A stretch of 64,000 nucleotides of DNA, taken from NCBI RefSeq assembly GCF_003352465.1, contig NZ_CP031153.1, positions 62,001 to 126,000 of the forward strand. Direction: 5' to 3'. Source of the stretch: Kordia sp. SMS9. Its GTDB lineage: Bacteria > Bacteroidota > Bacteroidia > Flavobacteriales > Flavobacteriaceae. Below, one piece after another: positions 29,299 through 38,644 of this stretch. The notes under the pieces are model-generated. The model was not told the DNA's origin, made no database searches, and saw nothing but the letters and a program-made list of their open reading frames with translations. The translations under genes and the position numbers were made by a program. The stretch's first letter is position 1; every line of letters starts with the position of its first letter.

Positions 29299-30201
29299 AT
29301 GAAAAATAAATTTTTAAAAACCATTGTAGCTATAAGTGCTGTTTGTATAGCATTTTATAGTTGTAAAGACGACGATACGTTGCCTGTAGATTTTGATGAA
29401 TTAATCAACACAGGTGTGCCTTTTGCTGCTGAACTTGCAACAAATGGATCAACTAACGTAAATAAATTAGACCCAAGCAGTTCTAGCTTTTCAAAAGACT
29501 ATCAAATCATTTCTCCTTCTGGAGGAACTGATGTTACGAGAGTTGATGTATATGTAGGGCTTACAGGACAAAACCTTACTACAGATGAAGCGCTTTTAGC
29601 TACTATTGAATCATCTAGCTTTACAAATTCTGACGGAGGATATCCCGAAGTAAGTGTGGCTTTTGATGGAGCTTCAATCATTAATGCTTTAGGAATCGAT
29701 CCATCTGCTTTAGAAGGTGGTGATACTTTCAACTATAGATTGGCATTGACAAATCCACAAGGAACATTTTCAGATGTAAGTGCTAACTTTGACAATCAAT
29801 CTGCCGATCACACATTTGCTTCTACAGTAGTTTGTGACTCACCTACTTTACCTGCTGGTGACTGGACAATTGATATGCAAGATTCTTATGGTGATGGATG
29901 GCAGCCTACTACCAGCGGTGGTGGTGGACCTGGAATCACAGTTACATTAAGTGATGGAACTGTATTCGAAATTGGACTTTGTACTCCTTATGAAGATCCA
30001 GGATACGCATGTACTGCTGGATCAAGTGCTGGTACTGTAGTAATCACTATTCCTGCTGGAGTTAGTGGCGACTGGGTTTTTAATGGTGATTTCTGGGGAG
30101 AAATGTCTTTCCAAATTACAGGACCTAGTGGAAGTACTGTTGCAACTGCAACCGCAGGATCATCTGCTGGACCAATAGCATTAAACTTATGTAATGAATA
30201 A
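29299..30201 (+). CDS. Accessory lipoprotein with a DSYGDGW-type domain
   Basis: This is a 300-residue lipoprotein (Tyr-Ser-Cys lipobox near residue 22, then Lys and several Asp). The N-terminal ~170 residues look like an all-beta domain. The C-terminal ~125 residues hold an Asp-Ser-Tyr-Gly-Asp-Gly-Trp motif, a Gly-rich loop and three Cys, a domain type seen at the ends of many secreted flavobacterial proteins. As the third gene of the SusCD operon it is probably a surface ligand-binding partner. This is inferred from position only. Confidence 0.75.
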   Translation: MKNKFLKTIVAISAVCIAFYSCKDDDTLPVDFDELINTGVPFAAELATNGSTNVNKLDPSSSSFSKDYQIISPSGGTDVTRVDVYVGLTGQNLTTDEALLATIESSSFTNSDGGYPEVSVAFDGASIINALGIDPSALEGGDTFNYRLALTNPQGTFSDVSANFDNQSADHTFASTVVCDSPTLPAGDWTIDMQDSYGDGWQPTTSGGGGPGITVTLSDGTVFEIGLCTPYEDPGYACTAGSSAGTVVITIPAGVSGDWVFNGDFWGEMSFQITGPSGSTVATATAGSSAGPIALNLCNE

Positions 30202-30238
30202 ATCGTTATGTAAATTATAAATCTATACCAAATAAAAG

Positions 30239-30274
30239 ACTGCCTTCAAATACGTTTTGAAGGCAGTTTTTTTT
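30239..30274 (+). terminator. Terminator of the first SusCD operon
   Basis: ACTGCCTTCAAA and TTTGAAGGCAGT form a perfect 12-bp stem with a short loop, followed by eight T. Confidence 0.92.
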
Positions 30275-30563
30275 ATGTCAATAGCAAAAAATAAAATCGT
30301 CTTCTAACATTACACAAACTTGAATTTTGAATTGTAAAGTTTCTTTTATAAAAACCAAAAAAATTGAAAAGTCACCACATTCTCATCAAAATCTTATCAA
30401 TCCGTTAAATTATTTAACAAAACTATCTCATTTTGATAATTTTACGATTTAACACAACGCATTGCCCTCATTTCTACACCTATACCTTGATAAATAAGCA
30501 TAAAATAACCCTCATTTTTTAAAAAAACTTAGTCTATCAATGCATTTTTAAGAAAAAAAAATT

Positions 30564-30614
30564 GGATTATTAACATATAATTAGGATTTTTGGCGATAGC
30601 TAATTCAAATAAAT
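30564..30614 (+). promoter_or_regulatory. Conserved SusC leader, copy 2
   Basis: Nearly identical to 24297-24346; the main differences are an extra C in GATTTTTGGCGATAGC and a few A/T changes. It ends 7 bp before the second susC-like ATG. Confidence 0.65.
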
Positions 30615-30621
30615 TAAAAAA

Positions 30622-33600
30622 ATGAGAACAAAGTTTAGTGGAATTCTAACGCTATTCCTAGCGTTATTTGTGCAAATACTCTTTGCACAACAACAGACTG
30701 TCTCAGGTACAGTTACCGATGACACCGGTATGCCGTTACCAGGAGCAACTGTTTCGATTAAAGGTACTACTTCAGGAAAGACTACTGATTTCGACGGAAA
30801 TTATTCTATTCAAGCTAATAACGGGCAAACGCTTGTATTTAGTTATGTAGGATATACTGCTCAAGAAATCAAGGTTACGTCTACTACTATCAATGTGCAA
30901 TTAAAACAAGGTGAAGCTTTAGAAGCTGTAACAGTAGTCGCTTATGGCGGAGCTGTAAACAGTGCAAAAGTAGCATCTTCTATTGCTACAGTTGATGGTT
31001 CAACAATTGAGCAGGTTCCAATTAACTCTTTAGACCAAGTACTTCAAGGTGCTGCGGCAGGGGTTAACGTGAACACAGGTTCTGGTCAACCTGGTCAATC
31101 AGCAACAATTATTATTCGTGGTCGTGGATCTTTAAATGGAGACATTGAGCCATTATTCGTAATTGATGGTGTACCAGTAGATCAAGATAACTTTAGAAGT
31201 TTAAACCAAAATGACATCGAAACTTTATCAGTTTTAAAAGATGCGGCAGCTACAGCAATTTATGGAAACAGAGGTGCTGGAGGTGTAGTTATCGTAACAA
31301 CGAAAAAAGGTAAGAAAGGATCTGGAGTAAACATTCAGTACAGAGCACTTTATGGTGTAGCTGTAAAGCCTAAAACAAGATTTCAGGTAATGAATACTAC
31401 ACAGCTTTTAACTTGGCAAAGAGATTTATTACCAGGTACACAATTTGGTGATGGTCAATCTGATGCGCAAATTGCTAGAATTGCTGGACAAGCAAATACT
31501 AATTGGGAAGATATTTTCTTCCAACAAGGAACTACGGTTTCACACGAATTAAGTATTTCTACAGGTAATGAAAATACAAGTTCATATACATCTATGCAAT
31601 ACTTCAAGCAAGAAGGTATTACTTTAGGTAGTGATTTAACACGTTTCTCTTTCAGAAATAACTTTAATGGAAGTTCTGAAAATAAGAAATTTAACTATGG
31701 AACTACATTAACGTTGAACCGTTCGGTAAGTAACTTTATTGTAGATGCTGCCAGAGGAAACAACACAGGTGGTCAGTTAGACAACCCGTTCATTGTACCT
31801 TACATTGGTAATCCATACATGAGCCCATACAATCCTGACGGAAGTTTAAACATTTTCGGTACAAGACGAAGTGGAGCTTTAAATGATGATGGTACTGTAG
31901 GAGATCCTAATGGATTCTTAAACACGCCTTTCTTAGCATTAAACACTGCACGTTTAAATACTGACCAAGAAACTGAATTTAAAGCAGTAGGTAGTATCAA
32001 TGCAGATTACAACTTTGCAAAGAACTTGACTATTGGAGGACAAATTGGTATTGACTACACGAATATTGAGTTATTACAAATTACTGCTCCAGGAAGTATT
32101 AGAGGTTTAATTACTCCTAACCAAGGATCTGAAGTAAAAGGTGATCAAGCTGAAACATACTTTAGAGATGCTAACTTCATCTTAAATGCTTATTTAAGAT
32201 ACCAAAATGATATCACTGACAAATTGAGCTTATCTGCTTCTCTTTATGGTGAGTACAACTATTCAAACACTCAATCTGCTGGATTTAGAGCATTTGGTTT
32301 GAATCCTGCATTACCAACTTCATCTGCTGGTTTTACTAGTGGTAACACACAAGAAGGTGAAGACGAAAACGGAGATGGAATTTTAGATGCTGCTACAGAG
32401 CTTGCATTGAACTATGTGCCAACTGTATTTTCATCTGAAAGCGAACTAGCATTAGCATCTATCTTTGGTACGTTAGATTTAGATTATGATGGTAAGTATG
32501 GTTTCTCTGGAACAATTAGACGTGACCAAACTTCACGTTTCCCTAAAAACCCTACAGGTACATTCTGGTCGGTTGCTGGTCGTTGGAATATTGACAGAGA
32601 AGATTTTATGAGCGATGTTGATATTATCAACGCTTTAAAAATTAGAGCTAGTTACGGAGTTGTAGGTAACCAAACAGTTGGTGGACGTTATCAAGGACTT
32701 CAAACAGTATTTGCTGATCCAACAAGTTACCAGTTAGGAACTGGGTACGGTTTAGGAGGATTAGTTGATGAAGAAATTCAGTGGGAAACAACAAACCAAT
32801 TGAACGTTGGTTTAAGTTTTGGACTTTGGAATAACAGATTATCTGGTGAATTTGATTACTATGACTTCTTAACAGATAGATTATTTTCAGACGATGCGCC
32901 TTTATCTGTTGCACAAACTGGGTATAATACAGTAATTACAAACATCGGTAGTATGAGAAACTCTGGTGTTGATTTACAACTTGCATATGACGTATTAAGA
33001 AAGTCACAAACAAACCCTTGGGCTATTACTGTTCGTGCAAATGGTAACTACAACAAAAACAGAGTGGAAGAATTACCAGTTGGATTTACAGGAAACACAC
33101 TTCGTGTAACTGAAGGTCGCCAAGCATTTACTTGGTTCGACGTAAGATGGGCTGGTGTAGATCCTTCAAATGGTCAACCACTTTACTACGATATCGACGG
33201 AAATATTACAAACGTATTTGATCCAAGCAATGCAGTGTATTTAGATAAAAACTTTGATCCAACATATACTGGAGGTTTTGGAGCTGATATTTCATACAAA
33301 GGTTTTGCATTAAATGCTTTATTTTCTTTTGCTGCTGATAGATGGAGACGAAATGGTTCTTTAGCTATTGTTGAAGATGCTTCGTTAGCAGGATTTGCGA
33401 ATCAATCTGTTACGATGTTAAATGCTTGGACAACTCCAGGACAAGTAACTGATATTCCTAGATTATCTTTCCAAGGACGTGCAGAAGTTGGAGATCGTTA
33501 CATTGAAGATGCATCTTTCTTACGTTTAAGAAACCTTTCTTTATCATACACAGTTGATTCTAAAATTTTAGAAAAAACAAATGTCTTTTCAGGAATAAGA

Positions 33601-33735
33601 GTTTTTGTACAAGGTACTAACCTAGTTACATGGACTAAATGGAGAGGATTTGACCCAGAAGGTAACCAATCTGGAGGATTCTTTGACTATCCTGTACCAA
33701 GAACATTCTCTTTAGGATTTGACTTAAACTTTTAA
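30622..33735 (+). CDS. SusC/RagA-like TonB-dependent outer membrane receptor
   Basis: This is a 1037-residue paralogue of the receptor at 24353. The signal peptide and the first ~85 residues are almost parallel to it (MRTKFSGILTLFLALFVQ, then GTVTDDTGMPLPGATVSI and FDGNYSIQANNGQTLVFSYVG). The plug has IIIRGRGSLNGDIEPLFVIDGVPVDQ, and the barrel ends in Phe. The barrel halves differ from the first receptor, so the ligands probably differ. It heads a four-gene operon with the SusD-like protein and two lipoproteins. Confidence 0.93.
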   Translation: MRTKFSGILTLFLALFVQILFAQQQTVSGTVTDDTGMPLPGATVSIKGTTSGKTTDFDGNYSIQANNGQTLVFSYVGYTAQEIKVTSTTINVQLKQGEALEAVTVVAYGGAVNSAKVASSIATVDGSTIEQVPINSLDQVLQGAAAGVNVNTGSGQPGQSATIIIRGRGSLNGDIEPLFVIDGVPVDQDNFRSLNQNDIETLSVLKDAAATAIYGNRGAGGVVIVTTKKGKKGSGVNIQYRALYGVAVKPKTRFQVMNTTQLLTWQRDLLPGTQFGDGQSDAQIARIAGQANTNWEDIFFQQGTTVSHELSISTGNENTSSYTSMQYFKQEGITLGSDLTRFSFRNNFNGSSENKKFNYGTTLTLNRSVSNFIVDAARGNNTGGQLDNPFIVPYIGNPYMSPYNPDGSLNIFGTRRSGALNDDGTVGDPNGFLNTPFLALNTARLNTDQETEFKAVGSINADYNFAKNLTIGGQIGIDYTNIELLQITAPGSIRGLITPNQGSEVKGDQAETYFRDANFILNAYLRYQNDITDKLSLSASLYGEYNYSNTQSAGFRAFGLNPALPTSSAGFTSGNTQEGEDENGDGILDAATELALNYVPTVFSSESELALASIFGTLDLDYDGKYGFSGTIRRDQTSRFPKNPTGTFWSVAGRWNIDREDFMSDVDIINALKIRASYGVVGNQTVGGRYQGLQTVFADPTSYQLGTGYGLGGLVDEEIQWETTNQLNVGLSFGLWNNRLSGEFDYYDFLTDRLFSDDAPLSVAQTGYNTVITNIGSMRNSGVDLQLAYDVLRKSQTNPWAITVRANGNYNKNRVEELPVGFTGNTLRVTEGRQAFTWFDVRWAGVDPSNGQPLYYDIDGNITNVFDPSNAVYLDKNFDPTYTGGFGADISYKGFALNALFSFAADRWRRNGSLAIVEDASLAGFANQSVTMLNAWTTPGQVTDIPRLSFQGRAEVGDRYIEDASFLRLRNLSLSYTVDSKILEKTNVFSGIRVFVQGTNLVTWTKWRGFDPEGNQSGGFFDYPVPRTFSLGFDLNF

Positions 33736-33750
33736 AAAATAAAAAATAAA

Positions 33751-35172
33751 ATGAAAAAATATTTTCTAATACCAATTATTGTCACCTTACTATTTACAGT
33801 AAGTTGTGATGATCAATTAGAACGTTTTCCCGTAGACACTTTAGTGGAAGAGACTGCTTTTCAAAGTGTATCTGACTTAGAAAACGGGCTTCGCGGATCC
33901 ATCAATAGTATTAACCGTGGCGGTGGACAAGGAAGTTTACTTGCCTTTAACTCTATTTTTACAGACAATTGTAAAGTTGGTGTAGACAATGGTGGACAAC
34001 AGATCGCTACTATCAACCAAATCTTAAATTCACAAGGTGGTGATCAAGGTACATGGACTGATAGATATAACGCTATTAACAACTTTAACCGTCTTTTAGC
34101 TGCAGCTAGCACTATTGCTCCTGGAGTTGGAGAAGAGTTTTCTTATGATAACATCTTAGCTCAAGCGTATGCATTTAGAGCTTATCTACACTTCAACTTA
34201 TTAGAGTATTATGCAGAAGATTTGATGAATGATTCATCATTAGGTGTATATTATCAAAATGTAGTAGCTACTTCTGGATTCCCAGCAAGACAAACTGTTG
34301 GCGAAAATTTAACAGAAATTGAAAATGATCTTACATTAGCAGCAAGTTTAATGCCTTCAAGTGCAATAGACCCTAATTATGCTACACAAGAATTCATTAC
34401 ATTCTTACGAGCTAGAATTGCATTATATACTGGTGATTACAATACCGCTATTGCAAATGCAACTGAATTAATCAATACCAATACATTAGCAAATCAAACA
34501 CAATATGCTGCTATGTTTGCTGGAGACGGTGATAGTACTGAAGTAATATTTAAATTTGATAATGTACAAGGAAACAATGCTTCTATCGCTTTCAACTGGA
34601 TCTTTACAGGTACAGGTGGTAGCTTTATGGAAATGTCTAACGGATTATTCCAAGCATTCTCTCCTGGTGATATTCGTCGTGCTGTAAATGTAGATCCTGA
34701 AAGTAATCCTGGTGATAGTCCAGCTTTACTAGTAATTGGGAAGTATCCGCCAAACGCTGATACTAACTACATCAACGATTACAAAGCGATGAGACTTTCT
34801 GAGATGTACTTAGTTAGAGCAGAAGCACATGCTAGAAAAGCAGCTCCTGATTTTGCTGCTGCTGCTGCTGATATCAGTACACTTAGAACTGCTAGATTTG
34901 GTTCTACACAAAATGTAGCTACATATTCTTCAGTAACGGATGCTATTACGAACATCAAAGCTGAAAGAAGAATTGAATTATGTTTCGAAGGTTTCAGATA
35001 TTTAGATATTAAGAGATACAGAAATATTTTAAATACAGGAGTTGAAAGACTTCCTGTTGATTGTGAAACTGTTCCATGTTCATTGCCTGTTTCTTCTGAG
35101 AAATTTACATTCCCAATTCCTCAATCTGAAATCAATGCAAATCCTAATATGGAGCAAAACTCTGGATACTAA
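33751..35172 (+). CDS. SusD/RagB-like lipoprotein
   Basis: This is a 473-residue surface lipoprotein with lipobox Thr-Val-Ser-Cys at residue 19. SusD-type helices are seen in AYAFRAYLHFNLLEYYAED near 140-158. The conserved C-terminal segment KAERRIELCFEGFRYLDIKR near 405-424 is the typical SusD signature for a Glu/Arg-rich helix and is much clearer than in the first SusD. It lies 15 bp after its SusC partner. Confidence 0.93.
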   Translation: MKKYFLIPIIVTLLFTVSCDDQLERFPVDTLVEETAFQSVSDLENGLRGSINSINRGGGQGSLLAFNSIFTDNCKVGVDNGGQQIATINQILNSQGGDQGTWTDRYNAINNFNRLLAAASTIAPGVGEEFSYDNILAQAYAFRAYLHFNLLEYYAEDLMNDSSLGVYYQNVVATSGFPARQTVGENLTEIENDLTLAASLMPSSAIDPNYATQEFITFLRARIALYTGDYNTAIANATELINTNTLANQTQYAAMFAGDGDSTEVIFKFDNVQGNNASIAFNWIFTGTGGSFMEMSNGLFQAFSPGDIRRAVNVDPESNPGDSPALLVIGKYPPNADTNYINDYKAMRLSEMYLVRAEAHARKAAPDFAAAAADISTLRTARFGSTQNVATYSSVTDAITNIKAERRIELCFEGFRYLDIKRYRNILNTGVERLPVDCETVPCSLPVSSEKFTFPIPQSEINANPNMEQNSGY

Positions 35173-35191
35173 TAAATTAAAAAAAATATAA

Positions 35192-36007
35192 ATGAAAAAA
35201 TTTGCAATATTATTTATTGGAGCTCTTTTTCTACTTACTTCATGTGAGGAAACAGAATCACCAATATACGATCAAGGAAGCCAGCAAACGCTCGTGAGTT
35301 GGGGAAGCCCTTCAACTAGCGTTGGTGTATTTCCTGGTCAGACAGTAAATACTACTATTGAAATCAATGCTAGTAGACAATCAACTGTTGAAAGAACTGT
35401 AACGATATCTGTAAGTGAAGAATCATCTTCAGCAGCAGCAGAAAACTATATTATTCCTACATCATTTACAATCCCTGCAAACACATACTTTGCATCATTT
35501 GATGTAACTATTACGGATGCTTCACTAGGATTAACACCAAGTACAATTGTTTTGAACTTGGATACTGTTGACGATGGAGGAAATACAACAACGAACATAC
35601 ATACAATTAGTGCGTTTGAATTAGCTCCATTAACTGGAGAGTACCTAATTGAGCAAACATCAGCATTGATTGATGGTCCTACATTAGCTACAGGAACAGT
35701 TGTAGAAGTAAATTATGTATCTTCTACACAACGTTCTTTTGATACTGCTAACTATCCTAATTATTGTAGTACACCTAACACATTTACATTTGACTTAGTT
35801 GGAGGTGTTACTGGAGAGATTGTTGTTCCTGTACAAAATAGTAACTGTCCATGTTCAAGTGGTGCTAACTGGTTTGGACCTGCTGATGGACCAAACGAAA
35901 CGTACGACTTAAATGATGATTCAGTATTCTTTGTAACGTTTGCAGATGATGTACAAGAAGACTGTGGTGCTGTAGCTGACACAACTTATAGATTTACTAA
36001 ACAATAA
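35192..36007 (+). CDS. Accessory lipoprotein, beta-sandwich
   Basis: This is a 271-residue lipoprotein (Leu-Leu-Thr-Ser-Cys at about residue 18). The first ~150 residues resemble Calx-beta/BACON-like sandwich domains, with alternating Thr/Ser/Val strands. The C-terminal part has four Cys (two in a Cys-Pro-Cys pair) and ends with an Arg-Phe-Thr-Lys strand. It lies 19 bp after susD. Proteins in this position often form part of surface binding complexes; the ligand is unknown. Confidence 0.72.
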   Translation: MKKFAILFIGALFLLTSCEETESPIYDQGSQQTLVSWGSPSTSVGVFPGQTVNTTIEINASRQSTVERTVTISVSEESSSAAAENYIIPTSFTIPANTYFASFDVTITDASLGLTPSTIVLNLDTVDDGGNTTTNIHTISAFELAPLTGEYLIEQTSALIDGPTLATGTVVEVNYVSSTQRSFDTANYPNYCSTPNTFTFDLVGGVTGEIVVPVQNSNCPCSSGANWFGPADGPNETYDLNDDSVFFVTFADDVQEDCGAVADTTYRFTKQ

Positions 36008-36022
36008 TAATTTTTAATAATT

Positions 36023-36907
36023 ATGAAACATATTTTTAAAATAATATACTCAACGGTCATTATTGCAATAGTGATGTCGAGTTGTGCCTCAGATTCGGAG
36101 ACTTCAAGATTCCAAGACAATCCGGAAACAGGTTGGGTAGAATTTAGAGCTGCTGCAACTACAAGTGGACAAACTGTGACAAACCTTCAAATTCCTGTAT
36201 CAATTGAAGTTCCTGTATATCCAGAAGGATTTAGCATTAGCTATTCTTTTGAAGCAGTACAAGGTGATTTTACACAATTTGTACTAAATACTACACCAGC
36301 GCCATTATTTATTGATCCATTAGAAACCACTAGATCTCCAAATATTTCTATTGATTTAATCAATATGAATATTGGTAGAGATTTCGTAACATCTTTTGAT
36401 ATTGTAATGACAGCAGTAGATAAAACTGGAATCACTTTAGGAAACGGTGAAGAAAGTATTTTGAGACACACGGTTACGATTCCTTGTTCTAATCCTCCTA
36501 TAACTCCTAACAACTACTATGTTGGAGATTATACAATAGCAGATGTTAGTGCAACAATCGGACCTGGAAACGGAACTGAAAACTTTGCTGGTGGTACAGT
36601 AACGTTAGCAGTTGATCCAACAAACCCTAACAGAAGAATCTTTACTGTTGGAGCTTTGCCTGCGTTTAACGGACAGTTAGAGCAAGTAGTAATTGAATTT
36701 ACTACGGACAATGTTGCTATCTTAGCAGAGGTTGTTGATCCAAGTTTAGCATGTAGTGCTGCTGGCCCATACATCTTTACAACAGATGCAGCTGGAGTAC
36801 CATGGGATATTTGTAGTGATCAAACAATTACTATTCCTTACACAGAAGATCCAAATTCATCTTGTGGAGGACCATTCCCAGCTTCTTTTAGCTTGACTAA
36901 GAATTAA
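36023..36907 (+). CDS. Accessory lipoprotein, beta-sandwich
   Basis: This is a 294-residue lipoprotein with Val-Met-Ser-Ser-Cys near residue 22. It has the same layout as the previous gene: a ~150-residue sandwich domain, then a Cys-containing C-terminal domain ending Ser-Phe-Ser-Leu-Thr-Lys-Asn. The two are probably distant paralogues. It is the last gene of the second SusCD operon, 15 bp after its neighbour, and is followed by a terminator. Confidence 0.72.
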   Translation: MKHIFKIIYSTVIIAIVMSSCASDSETSRFQDNPETGWVEFRAAATTSGQTVTNLQIPVSIEVPVYPEGFSISYSFEAVQGDFTQFVLNTTPAPLFIDPLETTRSPNISIDLINMNIGRDFVTSFDIVMTAVDKTGITLGNGEESILRHTVTIPCSNPPITPNNYYVGDYTIADVSATIGPGNGTENFAGGTVTLAVDPTNPNRRIFTVGALPAFNGQLEQVVIEFTTDNVAILAEVVDPSLACSAAGPYIFTTDAAGVPWDICSDQTITIPYTEDPNSSCGGPFPASFSLTKN

Positions 36908-36931
36908 TCATAGATTAACGCTATTATACTT

Positions 36932-36957
36932 AAAAACCACCCAATTGGGTGGTTTTT
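36932..36957 (+). terminator. Terminator of the second SusCD operon
   Basis: AAAACCACCC and GGGTGGTTTT form a perfect 10-bp stem around AATT, followed by more T. The stem ends six bases before the -7 element of rlmB. Confidence 0.92.
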
Positions 36958-36962
36958 TATTT

Positions 36963-36970
36963 TATATTTG
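36963..36970 (+). promoter_or_regulatory. -7 element of the rlmB promoter
   Basis: TATATTTG is a full match to TAnnTTTG. It ends only four bases before the rlmB ATG, so the transcript would start at or next to the start codon and be leaderless. A TTG occurs 15 bp upstream, within the terminator stem. Confidence 0.55.
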
Positions 36971-36974
36971 CCCC

Positions 36975-37715
36975 ATGCAAAGTAATAACACACAAATTTT
37001 TGGTATAAGAGCTATTATAGAGGCGATAAACTCTGGTAGCACCATTGACAAGGTTTTTATTCAAAAAGGGCTTAGAGGTGACTTATTTAATGAATTGGAC
37101 CAGCTTTTGCGTAAAAACGCAATCAGCACATCCTTTGTTCCACCAGAAAAACTAAACAGACTCACAAAAAAGAATCATCAAGGTGTGATTGCCTTGATTT
37201 CTCCTGTTGAATTTTATGACCTTGATTCTCTAGTGTTATCTGTCATAGAATCAGGAAAAACACCCACCTTTCTAATTCTTGATCAACTTAGTGATGTTCG
37301 TAATTTTGGAGCCATTATTAGAACCGCTGAATGCACAGGAGTTGATGGAATCATCATTCAGAAAAAAGGAGGCGCACCTGTTAACGCAGACGCCGTAAAA
37401 ACTTCTGCAGGTGCCATCTTTAAAATACCAATTTGCAAAGTAGATCACATCAAAGATGCTATTTACCATTTGCAAAGTTCAGGCATACAAATTGTCGCAG
37501 CCACTGAAAAAACAGAACACAACGTATATGATGTCAATTTTACAGTTCCAGTAGCAATTGTGATGGGTTCTGAAGGAAAAGGCGTTTCACCCTCTATCCT
37601 AAAAATTGTAGATCACAAAGCAAAATTACCTATGTATGGTGAAATTGCTTCCTTGAATGTTTCTGTGGCGTGTGGCGCGTTTTTATATGAAATTGTACGA
37701 CAACGTTTGGACTAA
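36975..37715 (+). CDS. rlmB: 23S rRNA (guanosine-2'-O-)-methyltransferase RlmB
   Basis: SpoU-family SAM-dependent enzyme that methylates the ribose of a 23S rRNA guanosine. The 246 residues have an N-terminal RNA-binding substrate domain (about 1-75), then the SPOUT knot with LDQLSDVRNFGAIIRTAEC near 93-111 and GSEGKGVSPSILK and LNVSVACGAFLYE near the end. The frame is open 10 codons further up, but those codons overlap the terminator. The ATG at 36975 gives the family N-terminus (…FGIRAIIEAI). Its stop directly abuts the convergent rhomboid gene. Confidence 0.93.
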   Translation: MQSNNTQIFGIRAIIEAINSGSTIDKVFIQKGLRGDLFNELDQLLRKNAISTSFVPPEKLNRLTKKNHQGVIALISPVEFYDLDSLVLSVIESGKTPTFLILDQLSDVRNFGAIIRTAECTGVDGIIIQKKGGAPVNADAVKTSAGAIFKIPICKVDHIKDAIYHLQSSGIQIVAATEKTEHNVYDVNFTVPVAIVMGSEGKGVSPSILKIVDHKAKLPMYGEIASLNVSVACGAFLYEIVRQRLD

Positions 37716-38477
37716 TTATTCTTCCTCAGAAGATGTCGTGCTACTTACATAAATATAATTTACTTTGATAGTAGGTTGCAAAACAGGCTGCTCCACTACT
37801 GCTTCATCCTCAGGTAATGTTTCCATAAAATTTCCGTTTTCATCAAAATGACGCATAAATGGATCATCATCTGGCACAAACTCCTTTTTCTCCCATTCGT
37901 AGGTTTCTTTGGCATACACGACAGGAAGAAAAACTGCCAATAAAAATCCTGTGATGAATCCTCCCAGATGCCCTTCCCAAGAAATATGTGGTTCTATCGG
38001 AAACAAATACCACAACATTCCGCCATATACAAACATAATGATCAATGAAACTGCCACAAAACGATAATATCCTGTAATAATTCCCTTGAAAAAGATAAAA
38101 CTCATCAACACATAAATAAAACCACTGGCACCAATATGATTGGCTTCTCTTCCTATCAACCATGTGATGATTCCTGAACCGAACAACCCCACAATAAAAA
38201 TAGTCCAACGTTGCGATCTGTAAAAATAAATAACAGCCGCACTGAGTAAAAACAACGGAATGGTATTATTCCACAAATGATTCAAACTTCCGTGAATAAA
38301 TGGGCTAAAAATGACACCGCGCAAGCCTTTTAATGTTCTTGGGTACACGCCGTAATCATTGAAACGAAATCCAAAACGTACTTCACTCCAATACACCAAC
38401 CAAATTGAAAAAATAAAAATAAATGGAAGTAACACCACTGCTGGTGTGAAAATAAAAGGGTGTTTTTTAGAACTCAT
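37716..38477 (-). CDS. Rhomboid family intramembrane serine protease
   Basis: This is a 253-residue inner membrane protein with about six hydrophobic segments. Ser118 in Gly-Ala-Ser-Gly and His170 in His-Leu-Gly-Gly are the catalytic dyad of rhomboids. The His-Gly-Ser-Leu-Asn-His segment near 62-67 matches the conserved HxxxxH region in the second membrane helix. The cytosolic C-terminal ~60 residues are acidic. The active-site residues are complete, so it should be an active protease, but the substrates are unknown. Confidence 0.92.
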   Translation of the reverse strand: MSSKKHPFIFTPAVVLLPFIFIFSIWLVYWSEVRFGFRFNDYGVYPRTLKGLRGVIFSPFIHGSLNHLWNNTIPLFLLSAAVIYFYRSQRWTIFIVGLFGSGIITWLIGREANHIGASGFIYVLMSFIFFKGIITGYYRFVAVSLIIMFVYGGMLWYLFPIEPHISWEGHLGGFITGFLLAVFLPVVYAKETYEWEKKEFVPDDDPFMRHFDENGNFMETLPEDEAVVEQPVLQPTIKVNYIYVSSTTSSEEE

Positions 38478-38644
38478 AGCAGTTATTAGTCAAAAAATTA
38501 GCCAAGATTCGTTTGCATGAAAAATTGTCATAGCCACGATTCTGTTGCTATTATTAAGGTTTTTCCTCAAAAATACTATGGCGAACGCATATAACTATCT
38601 GATTATTAATAACTAACTTAAATACAACTTAAAAAACCAACACC

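Larger units (their letters stand above)
30202..30621. other. Intergenic region of 420 bp between the two SusCD operons
   Basis: Contains the terminator of the first operon at its left end and the conserved leader of the second at its right end. The middle ~280 bp are AT-rich with no convincing ORF, hairpin or repeat. Confidence 0.6.

Noticed and set aside
24353..36907. Polysaccharide utilisation locus
   Set aside because: There are two SusCD pairs but no linked carbohydrate-active enzyme or sensor, so I do not call a PUL.
36945..36974. Longer start for rlmB
   Set aside because: The extra codons overlap the terminator and the -7 box; the family N-terminus begins at 36975.
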